Positions 49,136 through 57,432 of a DNA stretch of 64,000 nt are shown in pieces. The first letter of the stretch is position 1; each line of letters starts with the position of its first letter. Origin of the DNA: Aneurinibacillus sp. REN35 (GTDB lineage Bacteria; Bacillota; Bacilli; Aneurinibacillales; Aneurinibacillaceae). A model generated the notes under the pieces. That model was not told where the DNA came from and searched no databases. It saw nothing but the letters and a program-made list of their open reading frames with translations. Location of the stretch: NCBI RefSeq assembly GCF_041379945.2, contig NZ_JBFTXJ020000006.1, forward strand, positions 62,001-126,000, written 5' to 3'. The translations under genes were made by a program, and so were the position numbers.

Positions 49136-49723
49136 ATGGATGCTTTTATTGGGACAATTTTGCCATGGGCAATAAGTTGGGCACCAAGGTATTGGTTGCC
49201 GTGTGATGGTCGAGCGTTGAACATAAACGAATATCAAGCCTTGTATTCTTTGATTGGTGTCACGTACGGCGGCAATGGTACCACTACTTTTAATTTGCCG
49301 GATTTGCGCGGCCGGGTTCCTGTTGGGATGGGGCAGCAACCAGGCAGCACTAACTTTGTCATTGGTAGTCACGGAGGTACTGAGAACACAACGCTTACCA
49401 CCACCCAACTGCCGGTACACAATCATACTTTCTCTGGAAACGTACATGTAAACATTGGAGCACCTGCGAATACAGATGCACCGACGACCAACACACCAGC
49501 TGCGAACACAAGTCTTTCGGTAGCCAAAGACTCAACAGGTGACGTAGCGAATATTTATAACACGAATGCGCCTACGATGATGACAGCAACCATGAGTTCA
49601 ACAGCTACGGTCAGCGGAGCTACGGGAGCGGCCGGTGTTGGCCAACCGTTCAGCAACATACAGCCGTACCAAGTCATCAATTATATCATTTGTGTAAATG
49701 GTTTGTATCCAAATCGCCCCTAA
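49136..49723 (+). CDS. Phage tail-collar / microcystin-dependent protein
   Basis: 195 residues from ATG 49136 (AAAAGGAGATG upstream). MDAFIGTILPWAISWAPRYW-LPCDGRALNINEYQALYSLIGV-TYGGNGTTTFNLPDLRGRVPVG is the collar (MdpB) signature. A Thr/Ala/Asn-rich middle and the ending QPFSNIQPYQVINYIICVNG follow. Such proteins occur in phage tails and in contractile or surface structures of Bacillales. It forms a pair with the acetyltransferase that starts on its stop codon. Confidence 0.92.
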   Translation: MDAFIGTILPWAISWAPRYWLPCDGRALNINEYQALYSLIGVTYGGNGTTTFNLPDLRGRVPVGMGQQPGSTNFVIGSHGGTENTTLTTTQLPVHNHTFSGNVHVNIGAPANTDAPTTNTPAANTSLSVAKDSTGDVANIYNTNAPTMMTATMSSTATVSGATGAAGVGQPFSNIQPYQVINYIICVNGLYPNRP

Positions 49724-50196
49724 TGGTTGAACATGTAGTAACCTTGCGAACTGTTGAAGAGGTGGACGAGGCAATTCTTTTGAATCTCTTTTTCAACAGC
49801 AGCTCCGACTTGCAGAACATCCCAATCCCGGACGATGCCAAAAATATACTCATTCGTCAACAGTTTCTGGCCGAGCAGCATTTTTTAAAGACGCATTTTC
49901 CTGATGCTGATGTAGGCGTGATTTTTTGGAATGAATATCCGATTGGAAGATTACATGTGTATAGAGGACAGGAAGCGTATCGAATTCTGGCGATTGCACT
50001 CCTTCCTGAATTCCGTAATAGGGGAATCGGAAGTAGTTTACTAGAAGGTATCCTGCAAGAGGCCACAGCCAGCAAAAAAAAGGTGTGTTTACAAGTTGCT
50101 TGGCATAACGGGCTGGCGCGGGCTTTCTACGAGCGAATTGGATTTGAAATGGTTGAAGACAAGGGAGTGTATTATGAAATGCAATGGATTCCCTGA
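49723..50196 (+). CDS. GNAT-family N-acetyltransferase
   Basis: 157 residues, ATG 49723 sharing one base with the collar stop. The acetyl-CoA motif reads LAIALLPEFRNRGIGSSLLE-GILQEA (R-x-x-G-I-G), with ARAFYERIGFEMVEDKGVYY at the end. Translational coupling suggests that it modifies the collar protein or a partner of it. GNAT genes are often seen beside microcystin-dependent protein genes in Bacillales, as far as I recall. Confidence 0.9.
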   Translation: MVEHVVTLRTVEEVDEAILLNLFFNSSSDLQNIPIPDDAKNILIRQQFLAEQHFLKTHFPDADVGVIFWNEYPIGRLHVYRGQEAYRILAIALLPEFRNRGIGSSLLEGILQEATASKKKVCLQVAWHNGLARAFYERIGFEMVEDKGVYYEMQWIP

Positions 50197-50301
50197 TTTT
50201 TTTGAGGAGTGGGAAGAGGGCGGCAGGATTCAATCTGAAGTTTTTACTTGTTCAAAGAGAGTATTTCATGTGTCACTATGCGAATAAAGGGGGAGAGTGT
50301 T

Positions 50302-53300
50302 ATGGGAAAACAAAGGTCATCTCTAAAAGGGATGACGTGGTTGGCTCTGTTTTGCATGGTGCTTACTTTGGTATCACCAGTACAATTGATTTTTTACCCG
50401 AAAGCGGCTTCCGCGGCAACAACACCGCAGAATCAGAATTTTGATAATGAACCAACGGGCTCAGGACTTACAACACCACAGATCATAGGTGATTGGACGT
50501 TTAGCATGGTTAGCACTGCAGGGGGGAGTCCCAAGACCCAAGTCAAAAAACTAGCTCCTAACACGACAAATGACTTGTTATTTTTGGGGGGGTTTGAGGC
50601 TGCTGCGAATGAGTATGCTCGTGTTCAATCAAACACAGGATCGTTCAAGCTCCTTTCTTTTCGAGTCATTGAGCGAAATAGTAGTGCAAATAATTATCGA
50701 GTAGTGGGGTATCTTGAAGGAACACAGGTAGCGGGAGCTGAAAAGTCATTCACTCCTCTTTCGGCTGCTTTTTACGATGTGGATGTATCAAATGATTCTG
50801 CTTGGAAAAATATTGATGAGTTTCGAATTTTTGCGAATACCACAATTAAGTTGGAGATCGACGATATTATGGTTACCGATCCCATCGTTGCCCCGTTATC
50901 CACAAATGCCGACTTAAGTAACCTGAGCCTGAGTGAAGGCACGTTATCCCCATTGTTTGCCTCGGGCACGACAGGCTATACAGTAAATGTGGGGAATGCG
51001 GTAAGCAGCCTGACAGTAACACCAACCGTAGCGGATAGCACAGCTACAGTGAAAGTGAATGGTGTAACTGTTACTAGTGGAAACGCGAGTGGGGCGATCA
51101 GCCTGAGCGAAGGAAGCAACTCGATTACGGTAGAAGTTACGGCACAGGATGGCACGACGAAGAAAACGTACACGATTACGGTAACGCGTGCCGCATCATT
51201 ATCGACAAATGCCGACCTAAGCAACTTGAGCGTAAGCCAGGGCACGTTATCCCCATTATTTGCGTCTGGCACGGCAAGCTACACAGTGAATGTGGGAAAT
51301 GCAGTAAACAGCATCGATGTGACGCCGACCGTAGCGGACGCTGGGGCGACAGTTACCGTGAATGGGAATGCAGCAACGTCGAGTGAGGCAACGACCGTAT
51401 CGCTGAGTGTGGGTTCCAATCCGATTACGGTAATAGTAACGGCTGCGAATGGCACGACAACGCGGACGTACACGGTTACAGTAACGCGAGCAGCGCCAGC
51501 TAATGCCACAACCCCGAATATCGACACACAGCCGACAGATCAAACAGTGAATGTGGGAGGTAGCGCATCTTTGAGTGTAGTCGCGAGTGGTGGCGTCTCA
51601 CTGAGCTACCAGTGGTACAGCAACACGACAAACAGCAATAGCGGAGGCACGTTGATCAGCGGCGCGACGAGTGCGACGTATGCAGCACCGACAGGTACAG
51701 CGGGAACGACGTACTATTATGTGGTGGTGACGAACACAGATAGCAGTGCCACAGGTCAGCAGACCGCCACAGCCACGAGCGGTGTAGCGAAGGTACAGGT
51801 GAACGCGTTAACCAACGCAGCAACCCCGAATATCGACACACAGCCGGCAGATCAAACGGTGAATGTGGGAGGTAGCGCATCTTTGAGTGTAGTCGCAAGT
51901 GGTGGCGCCTCACTGAGCTACCAGTGGTACAGCAACACGACAAACAGCAATAGTGGAGGCACGTTGATCAGCGGCGCGACGAGTGCGACGTATGCAGCCC
52001 CGACAGGTATCGCAGGAACGACGTACTATTATGTGGTGGTGACGAACACGGATACCAGTGCCACGGGTCAGCAGACCGCCACAGCCACGAGCGGTGTAGC
52101 GAAGGTACAGGTGAACGCGTTAACCAACGCAGCAACCCCGAATATCGACACACAGCCGGCAGATCAAACGGTGAATGTGGGAGGTAGCGCATCTTTGAGT
52201 GTAGTCGCAAGTGGTGGCGTCTCACTGAGCTACCAGTGGTACAGCAACACGACAAACAGCAATAGCGGAGGCACGTTGATCAGCGGCGCGACGAGTGCGA
52301 CGTATGCAGCACCGACAGGTACAGCGGGAACGACGTACTATTATGTGGTGGTGACGAACACAGATAGCAGTGCCACAGGTCAGCAGACCGCCACAGCCAC
52401 GAGCGGTGTAGCGAAGGTACAGGTGAACGCGTTAACCAACGCAGCAACCCCGAATATCGACACACAGCCGGCAGATCAAACAGTGAATGTGGGAGGTAGC
52501 GCGTCTCTGAGTGTAGTCGCGAGTGGTGGCGCCTCACTGAGCTACCAGTGGTACAGCAACACAACAAACAGCAATAGTGGAGGCACGTTGATCAGCGGCG
52601 CGACGAGTGCGACGTATGCAGCACCGACAGGTACAGCGGGAACGACGTACTACTATGTGGTGGTGACGAACACAGATAGCAGTGCCACAGGTCAGCAGAC
52701 CGCCACAGCCACGAGCGGTGTAGCGAAGGTACAGGTGAACGCGTTAACCAACGCAGCAACCCCGAATATCGACACACAGCCGGTAGATCAAACGGTGAAT
52801 GTGGGAGATAGCGCATCTTTGAGTGTAGTCGCAAGTGGTGGCGTCTCACTGAGCTACCAGTGGTACAGCAACACAACAAACAGCAATAGTGGAGGCACGT
52901 TGATCAGCGGCGCGACGAGTGCGACGTATGCAGTACCGACAGGTACAGCGGGAACGACGTACTATTATGTGGTGGTGACGAACACGGATACCAGTGCCAC
53001 AGGTCAGCAGACCGCCACAGTCACGAGCAGTGTAGCGGAGGTACAGGTGAATGCGTTAAGCAACGCAGCAACCCCGAATATCGACACACAGCCGGTAGAT
53101 CAAACGGTGAATGTGGGAGATAGCGCATCTTTGAGTGTAGTCGCAAGTGGTGGCGCCTCACTGAGCTACCAGTGGTACAGCAACACGACAAACAGCAATA
53201 GCGGAGGCACGTTGATCAGCGGCGCGACGAGTGCGACGTATGCAGCACCGACAGGTACAGCGGGAACGACGTACTATTATGTGGTGGTGACGAACACAGA

Positions 53301-54999
53301 TAGCAGTGCCACAGGTCAGCAGACCACCACAGCCACGAGCGGTGTAGCAAAGGTGACGGTAAGTAATACGACATTACAGAACAGCTATACAGTTGTAACG
53401 AGTAATTTGAATCCATCTAATCAAAGTCAAACCGTAACGTTTACTGCAACGGTATCGGGAGGAACGACTCTTTTACCTGGAGGAACGCCAACAGGAACAG
53501 TTACCTTTAAAAACGGTGCAACTATATTAGATACGATTACAGTGAATGCTTCAGGCGTCGCAGCCTATTCAACAAATGCTTTAGGTGTGGGAAGCCATGT
53601 GATTACGGCTGTTTACAATGGAGATAGTCATTTTAACAGCAGTACATCTACGCCACTAACGCAAGTTGTAAATGCGAAGACTGCAGGAGGAGGTGGTGGT
53701 GGCGGAAGTAGTACACCTGCACAGCCGTCCACTCCAAGTACTTCAAATACTGGGGTAGAAGTCTTGGTCAACGGTAAGGTTGAAAATGCGGGAATTGCCA
53801 CCACAGCTAAGGTGAATGGTCAAACGGTAACAACGATTGCGGTTGACCCGAAGAAGCTGGACGATAAGCTGGCAGCGGAAGGCCAGCATGCGATCCTTAC
53901 CATTCCGGTGAAGACGAACGCTGACATTCTTGTTGGAGAACTGACCGGACAAATGGTCAAAAACATGGAGCAAAAGCAGGCGGTTGTCGAAATCAAAACC
54001 GATAAGGCATCGTATACGCTACCTGCACAGCAGATTAACATTGATGCGGTATCCGAGCAAATCGGAAAGAGCGTGAGCTTACAAGATATCAAAGTAAGGA
54101 TTGAGATCTCCAAACCGACAGCGGAAACGGTGAAGATCGTGGAAAACTCCGCAGCAAAAGGAGAATTTACGATTGTAGCCCCACCCGTTAATTTCACGGT
54201 AAAAGGAACATATGGAGATAAAACGATTGAAGTCTCCAAATTCAACGCGTACGTAGAACGAACCATCGCGATTCCAGACGGAATAGATCCGAATAAGATT
54301 ACAACAGGCGTTGTTGTTGAACCGGATGGAGTTGTTCGTCATGTACCAACTAAAGTGATAATGATTAATGGAAAGTATTTTGCAAAAATCAATAGTGTCA
54401 CGAACAGTACGTATTCTGTTATCTGGCATCCTATCGAATTTAAGGATGTAGAGAAGCACTGGGCGAAGACAGCCGTGAATGATATGGGCTCCCGCATGGT
54501 TATCAGCGGTGTGGGACACGAGAATTTTAGTCCTGACCAAGATATTACGCGTGCGGAGTTTGCGGCGATTATGGTTCGGGGATTAGGACTTAAAGTAGAG
54601 AATGGTTCCCAGTTATTCAAGGATGTACAGCCGGTAGATTGGTATGATGGCGCTGTGCAAACTGCCTATAAGTACAACCTAATCAGTGGGTTTGAAGACG
54701 GAACCTTCCGTCCAAATGATACAATTACTCGAGAGCAGGCCATGGCCATCATCGCAAGAGCGATGAAAATAACGGGTCTTCAAGCAAAACTTCAGATGAA
54801 AGAAGTCGAAACGTTGCTGCAGCCATTTAAGGATGCGAAAGAGGCATCAGAGTGGGCAAAGAATGACATTGCTGACTGTCTGCAGGCAGGACTTGTATCC
54901 GGAAGAGATGGAAAGCAACTAGCGCCAAAATCATACATTACAAGAGCAGAAGTGGCCGTTATTATTCAGGGGCTTCTCCAGAAATCTGAATTGATTTAA
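50302..54999 (+). CDS. Large S-layer-anchored repeat protein (cadherin-like, Ig-like repeats, SLH)
   Basis: 1565 residues from ATG 50302 (GGGGGAGAGTG upstream). Signal peptide to about residue 38 (..KAASA-ATT). Domain of unknown type (about 45-190). Two cadherin-like beta-sandwich units (about 198-395: LSTNADLSNLSLSEGTLSPL twice). Six Ig-like repeats of 104 residues (about 404-1025: TPNIDTQPADQTVNVGGSAS...LSYQWYSNTTNSNSGGTLIS). One Big_3_5-type Ig domain (about 1025-1120). Gly/Ser/Pro linker. A conserved beta region (about 1150-1375), then three SLH units (about 1380-1565: FKDVEKHWAKTAVNDM, FKDVQPVDWYDGAVQTAYKY). SLH units bind pyruvylated wall polymer; the protein is a cell-surface adhesin or spacer. 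Confidence 0.92.
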   Translation: MGKQRSSLKGMTWLALFCMVLTLVSPVQLIFYPKAASAATTPQNQNFDNEPTGSGLTTPQIIGDWTFSMVSTAGGSPKTQVKKLAPNTTNDLLFLGGFEAAANEYARVQSNTGSFKLLSFRVIERNSSANNYRVVGYLEGTQVAGAEKSFTPLSAAFYDVDVSNDSAWKNIDEFRIFANTTIKLEIDDIMVTDPIVAPLSTNADLSNLSLSEGTLSPLFASGTTGYTVNVGNAVSSLTVTPTVADSTATVKVNGVTVTSGNASGAISLSEGSNSITVEVTAQDGTTKKTYTITVTRAASLSTNADLSNLSVSQGTLSPLFASGTASYTVNVGNAVNSIDVTPTVADAGATVTVNGNAATSSEATTVSLSVGSNPITVIVTAANGTTTRTYTVTVTRAAPANATTPNIDTQPTDQTVNVGGSASLSVVASGGVSLSYQWYSNTTNSNSGGTLISGATSATYAAPTGTAGTTYYYVVVTNTDSSATGQQTATATSGVAKVQVNALTNAATPNIDTQPADQTVNVGGSASLSVVASGGASLSYQWYSNTTNSNSGGTLISGATSATYAAPTGIAGTTYYYVVVTNTDTSATGQQTATATSGVAKVQVNALTNAATPNIDTQPADQTVNVGGSASLSVVASGGVSLSYQWYSNTTNSNSGGTLISGATSATYAAPTGTAGTTYYYVVVTNTDSSATGQQTATATSGVAKVQVNALTNAATPNIDTQPADQTVNVGGSASLSVVASGGASLSYQWYSNTTNSNSGGTLISGATSATYAAPTGTAGTTYYYVVVTNTDSSATGQQTATATSGVAKVQVNALTNAATPNIDTQPVDQTVNVGDSASLSVVASGGVSLSYQWYSNTTNSNSGGTLISGATSATYAVPTGTAGTTYYYVVVTNTDTSATGQQTATVTSSVAEVQVNALSNAATPNIDTQPVDQTVNVGDSASLSVVASGGASLSYQWYSNTTNSNSGGTLISGATSATYAAPTGTAGTTYYYVVVTNTDSSATGQQTTTATSGVAKVTVSNTTLQNSYTVVTSNLNPSNQSQTVTFTATVSGGTTLLPGGTPTGTVTFKNGATILDTITVNASGVAAYSTNALGVGSHVITAVYNGDSHFNSSTSTPLTQVVNAKTAGGGGGGGSSTPAQPSTPSTSNTGVEVLVNGKVENAGIATTAKVNGQTVTTIAVDPKKLDDKLAAEGQHAILTIPVKTNADILVGELTGQMVKNMEQKQAVVEIKTDKASYTLPAQQINIDAVSEQIGKSVSLQDIKVRIEISKPTAETVKIVENSAAKGEFTIVAPPVNFTVKGTYGDKTIEVSKFNAYVERTIAIPDGIDPNKITTGVVVEPDGVVRHVPTKVIMINGKYFAKINSVTNSTYSVIWHPIEFKDVEKHWAKTAVNDMGSRMVISGVGHENFSPDQDITRAEFAAIMVRGLGLKVENGSQLFKDVQPVDWYDGAVQTAYKYNLISGFEDGTFRPNDTITREQAMAIIARAMKITGLQAKLQMKEVETLLQPFKDAKEASEWAKNDIADCLQAGLVSGRDGKQLAPKSYITRAEVAVIIQGLLQKSELI
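51511..53382 (+). repeat. Six tandem 312-bp coding repeats
   Basis: Repeat starts at 51511, 51823, 52135, 52447, 52759 and 53071 (each ACCCCGAATATCGACACACA), exactly 312 bp = 104 codons apart. Units differ at only a few positions (for example GCC/GTC in GGTGGCGCCTCA). The near identity at DNA level points to recent amplification and allows unit gain or loss by recombination. Confidence 0.95.
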
Positions 55000-55005
55000 A
55001 ACAGA

Positions 55006-55057
55006 AGGGCTATCCTCCAAAGCGTTCTTTTCAACGTTGGAGGATAGCCCTGTTTTG
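55006..55057 (+). terminator. Terminator of the SLH protein gene
   Basis: AGGGCTATCCTCCAA / TTGGAGGATAGCCCT (15-bp perfect stem, 55006-55020 and 55037-55051) followed by GTTTTGTT. Confidence 0.9.
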
Positions 55058-55082
55058 TTCCTATTTATAATAAATCAACAGT

Positions 55083-55122
55083 AAAAAGGAGACAGCCTAA
55101 TTTGATGGGTTACCTCCTTTTT
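55083..55122 (-). terminator. Terminator of the small divergent ORF
   Basis: AAAAAGGAG / CTCCTTTTT stem with a 22-base loop. Positioned about 75 bp past the stop of the minus-strand ORF at 55196; T-runs on both strands. Confidence 0.6.
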
Positions 55123-55195
55123 TAAAAAAGATAGATAAGATTATGCAATTAGAATAAGGTCTATGGATATGGGTTTCACCATAACGTGTAATGTA

Positions 55196-55363
55196 TCAGA
55201 GAATTTCACAGTTTTCTTTCTTCTGCAATTCTTCAAGGATATCCCAGCCAGCGAAATGGAATTCATCTAAAATCTGTTCGATTTCACTGTCCGTTACTGA
55301 GGCAGGAGCCACAAAACAGATAGTAGTTTTCCCCACTTTTATGATCATGTCATACGTTTCCAT
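55196..55363 (-). CDS. Small acidic protein divergent from recombinase 2 (candidate directionality factor)
   Basis: 55 residues from ATG 55363 with a strong site (GAGGTGA, 7 nt). METYDMIIKVGKTTICFVAP, then ASVTDSEIEQILDEFHFAGW and an acidic helix. It is the only gene of element 2 on the minus strand, and its start lies 83 bp from the recombinase start. Directionality factors of serine integrases are small, variable proteins, often encoded near the integrase (SprB of SPbeta has 58 residues). Position and size fit that role; nothing in the sequence proves it. Confidence 0.6.
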   Translation of the reverse strand: METYDMIIKVGKTTICFVAPASVTDSEIEQILDEFHFAGWDILEELQKKENCEIL

Positions 55364-55446
55364 GTAAACATCACCTCTATATGATGTGTATGCAGCGAGA
55401 AGCAGAGGACGGGTTTGATTTTTTGAGTTTGTAGGGAGGTTTCGTC

Positions 55447-57006
55447 ATGGAGCGAGTCTGTATGTATCTGAGAAAATCACGTGCTGACCTAGAAGCAGAG
55501 GCACGTGGTGAGGGAGAAACACTTGCCAAGCATAAAAAGGCGTTAGTAAAGCTGGCTAAAGAAAAGAATGTACGTGTCATTAACATATATGAGGAAGTTG
55601 TGTCAGGAGAAAGCTTGGTACATAGGCCGCAAATGCTGGAGTTGCTGAAAGAAGTGGAAGCCGGTGTATATGAAGCGGTTCTGTGTATGGACCTTGATCG
55701 TCTGGGGCGTGGAAATATGCAGGAACAGGGACTGATTCTTGACACATTTAAACGATCAAAGACGAAGATTATTACACCTAGAAAGATATATGACCTAATG
55801 GATGAATGGGATGAGGAATATAGCGAGTTTGAGGCTTTTATGGCGCGTAAGGAATTAAAGATTATTACTCGTCGGCTGCAGAGTGGTCGTATCCGATCTG
55901 TTGAGGAAGGAAATTATCTTGCCACCACTCCTCCATATGGATATCAAATAAAAAAAACAGATAAAGAACGCTATCTGGTTCCTGATTCTGAACAGGCTCC
56001 TATTGTAAAAATGATTTTTGAATGGTATACACATGAGAATCCAAAGTTTCGATTAGGCAGTAATAAAATTGCCAATGCATTGAACCGACTTGGGTATAAA
56101 AGTTCAACAGGTCAAGAATGGAAGAGTCATTCTGTGCTTAATATCATTAAAAACGCAGTATATATCGGTCGTATTCAATGGAAAAAGAAAGAGGGAAAGA
56201 AATCGAAGGAACCAGGGAAGAAAAAAGATGTTCGTACCCGGCCACGTGAAGAATGGATTGATGTGGAAGGAAAACATGAACCACTGGTGTCTATAGAGAC
56301 ATATGAGAAAGCGCAGGAAATTTTAAATAAGAGGTACCATGTGCCATATCAGCTTGTAAACGGGCTTAAAAATCCCTTAGCAGGTGTAATTACATGTGGA
56401 ATGTGTGGGTCCTCTATGGTTCTGCGACCGTATGGAAAGCAAAAGCCGCATATTATGTGCTATAACAAGTCGTGTAAGAACAAAAGCAGCCAGTTTGCGT
56501 ATGTGGAAGCACGTTTGCTGGAAGGCTTAAAATACTGGCTTAAGACATATGAAGCGGAGTGGGATAAACGGAAGCCAAAAGATAGTAACAGTCGAAATGA
56601 TAATGAATTAGCGATTAAGGAGCAGGCACTTTTAAATCTGTATCAGGAATTGAAGCGGTTAATTCAGCAAAAGGATAAGCTTCATGACTTTCTGGAGAGA
56701 GGGATTTATGACGAAGAAACGTATCTCATACGTTCACAAAACGTAGCAAATAGAATGGGAAAGATAAAGGGGTATATTGAAGAGGTTGAGGGAGAAATTG
56801 AAACAAAAAAGAGTCAAGGGAAAACCAAACAAGATATTATTCCTACTGTAAAGCATGTTTTAGATTTGTATGAGAAAACGGATGATGCTGCGAAAAAGAA
56901 TACTATGTTGAAGTCTGTGTTAGAATGCGCTGTTTATATAAAAGAAAAACATCAGAGAAATGACGAGTTTACGCTTGTTATGTATTCAAAGTTACCAAGA
57001 AAATAG
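55447..57006 (+). CDS. Large serine recombinase 2, SprA-like (element 2 integrase/excisionase)
   Basis: 519 residues from ATG 55447 (GTAGGGAGGTTTC upstream). MERVCMYLRKSRADLEAEAR-GEGETLAKHKKAL with nucleophile Ser11; EEVVSGESLVHRPQMLELLK; LCMDLDRLGRGNMQEQGLIL; EFEAFMARKELKIITRRLQS. A recombinase domain (NIIKNAVYIGRIQWKK), zinc ribbon (GVITCGMCGSSM...MCYNKSCKNK) and coiled coil (about 395-480) follow. The spellings YLRKSRxD and FExFMARxExxxxxxR match the SprA (SPbeta, spsM) branch rather than SpoIVCA. It ends 130 bp before the right core. It should recombine 48796-48802 with 57137-57143. Confidence 0.94.
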   Translation: MERVCMYLRKSRADLEAEARGEGETLAKHKKALVKLAKEKNVRVINIYEEVVSGESLVHRPQMLELLKEVEAGVYEAVLCMDLDRLGRGNMQEQGLILDTFKRSKTKIITPRKIYDLMDEWDEEYSEFEAFMARKELKIITRRLQSGRIRSVEEGNYLATTPPYGYQIKKTDKERYLVPDSEQAPIVKMIFEWYTHENPKFRLGSNKIANALNRLGYKSSTGQEWKSHSVLNIIKNAVYIGRIQWKKKEGKKSKEPGKKKDVRTRPREEWIDVEGKHEPLVSIETYEKAQEILNKRYHVPYQLVNGLKNPLAGVITCGMCGSSMVLRPYGKQKPHIMCYNKSCKNKSSQFAYVEARLLEGLKYWLKTYEAEWDKRKPKDSNSRNDNELAIKEQALLNLYQELKRLIQQKDKLHDFLERGIYDEETYLIRSQNVANRMGKIKGYIEEVEGEIETKKSQGKTKQDIIPTVKHVLDLYEKTDDAAKKNTMLKSVLECAVYIKEKHQRNDEFTLVMYSKLPRK

Positions 57007-57136
57007 AATTTTTGGAACACTTACATTGTTAAACATAGACATTATGAAGAGATTGCTCCCCTTTTTTTAATTCAGTTTTATAACAAAAACGCATCTCTTG
57101 AGAATAAATCTTAGAAAAACCGATAAGCCATTAGTA

Positions 57137-57143
57137 GAAATGA
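57137..57143 (+). repeat. Right attachment core of element 2 (attR2)
   Basis: GAAATGA, identical to 48796-48802. The right side continues AATATCGCTC (sigK); the left side CCATTAGTA is element DNA, with an in-frame TAA at 57124-57126. Confidence 0.88.
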
Positions 57144-57432
57144 AATATCGCTCATTGACATTCTCGGCACAGAAGCGAACGAAGTCGAAGACAAAGTCCA
57201 GCTTAAAATCGAAAAAACGAAAATCTACAAACACATTCACATCCTTGATGACCGGGAAAAAGAAGTCATCATCGGTCGATTCGGTCTCGATAATGAAGAA
57301 GAACGAACCCAGCGTGAAATTGCTCGTGAGCTAGGGATTTCCCGCTCGTATGTATCACGGATCGAGAAGCGGGCATTGTTAAAATTGTTTCATGAATTTT
57401 ACAGAAAGAATGAAAACGCAATAAAAAGCTAA
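57139..57432 (+). CDS. sigK: sigK 3' segment: SigK regions 3-4
   Basis: From the core the frame reads [20 protein letters not shown], then [16 protein letters not shown] and the region 4.2 helix-turn-helix [34 protein letters not shown], with the stop at 57430-57432. This binds the -35 element of SigK promoters. There is no start codon in the proper place and an in-frame TAA lies 5 codons upstream, so it is silent until joined. It corresponds to the last 96 codons of a 237-codon restored gene (B. subtilis pro-SigK has 241 residues). Confidence 0.95.
   Translation, partial: NEISLIDILGTEANEVEDKVQLKIEKTKIYKHIHILDDREKEVIIGRFGLDNEEERTQREIARELGISRSYVSRIEKRALLKLFHEFYRKNENAIKS

Larger units (their letters stand above)
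48796..57136 (+). mobile_element. Element 2: 8.3-kb sigK-intervening element with surface protein cargo
   Basis: Lies between the middle and 3' sigK segments, bounded by the 7-bp repeat GAAATGA. Removal of 8,341 bp joins codons AAT-GA|A in frame (GNE|ISLID). It holds five genes: tail-collar protein, GNAT acetyltransferase, SLH protein, a divergent 55-residue ORF, and an SprA-like serine recombinase near the right end. No replication, packaging or head genes, so it is either a decayed phage or a cargo-carrying integrative element that moves only with its recombinase. Confidence 0.9.

Noticed and set aside
51511-53382. CRISPR-like or satellite repeat array
   Set aside because: Units are 312 bp, contiguous, multiples of three and encode one Ig-like domain each; there are no spacers or cas genes.
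51656-53416. Series of minus-strand ORFs of 66-95 codons in the repeat array
   Set aside because: They recur with the 312-bp period and are shadows of the plus-strand coding repeats.
3321-57143. A single 53.8-kb skin-like element between the outer sigK halves
   Set aside because: This was the first reading, but it would leave SigK about 30 residues short. The missing residues were found at 48726-48800, proving two elements.
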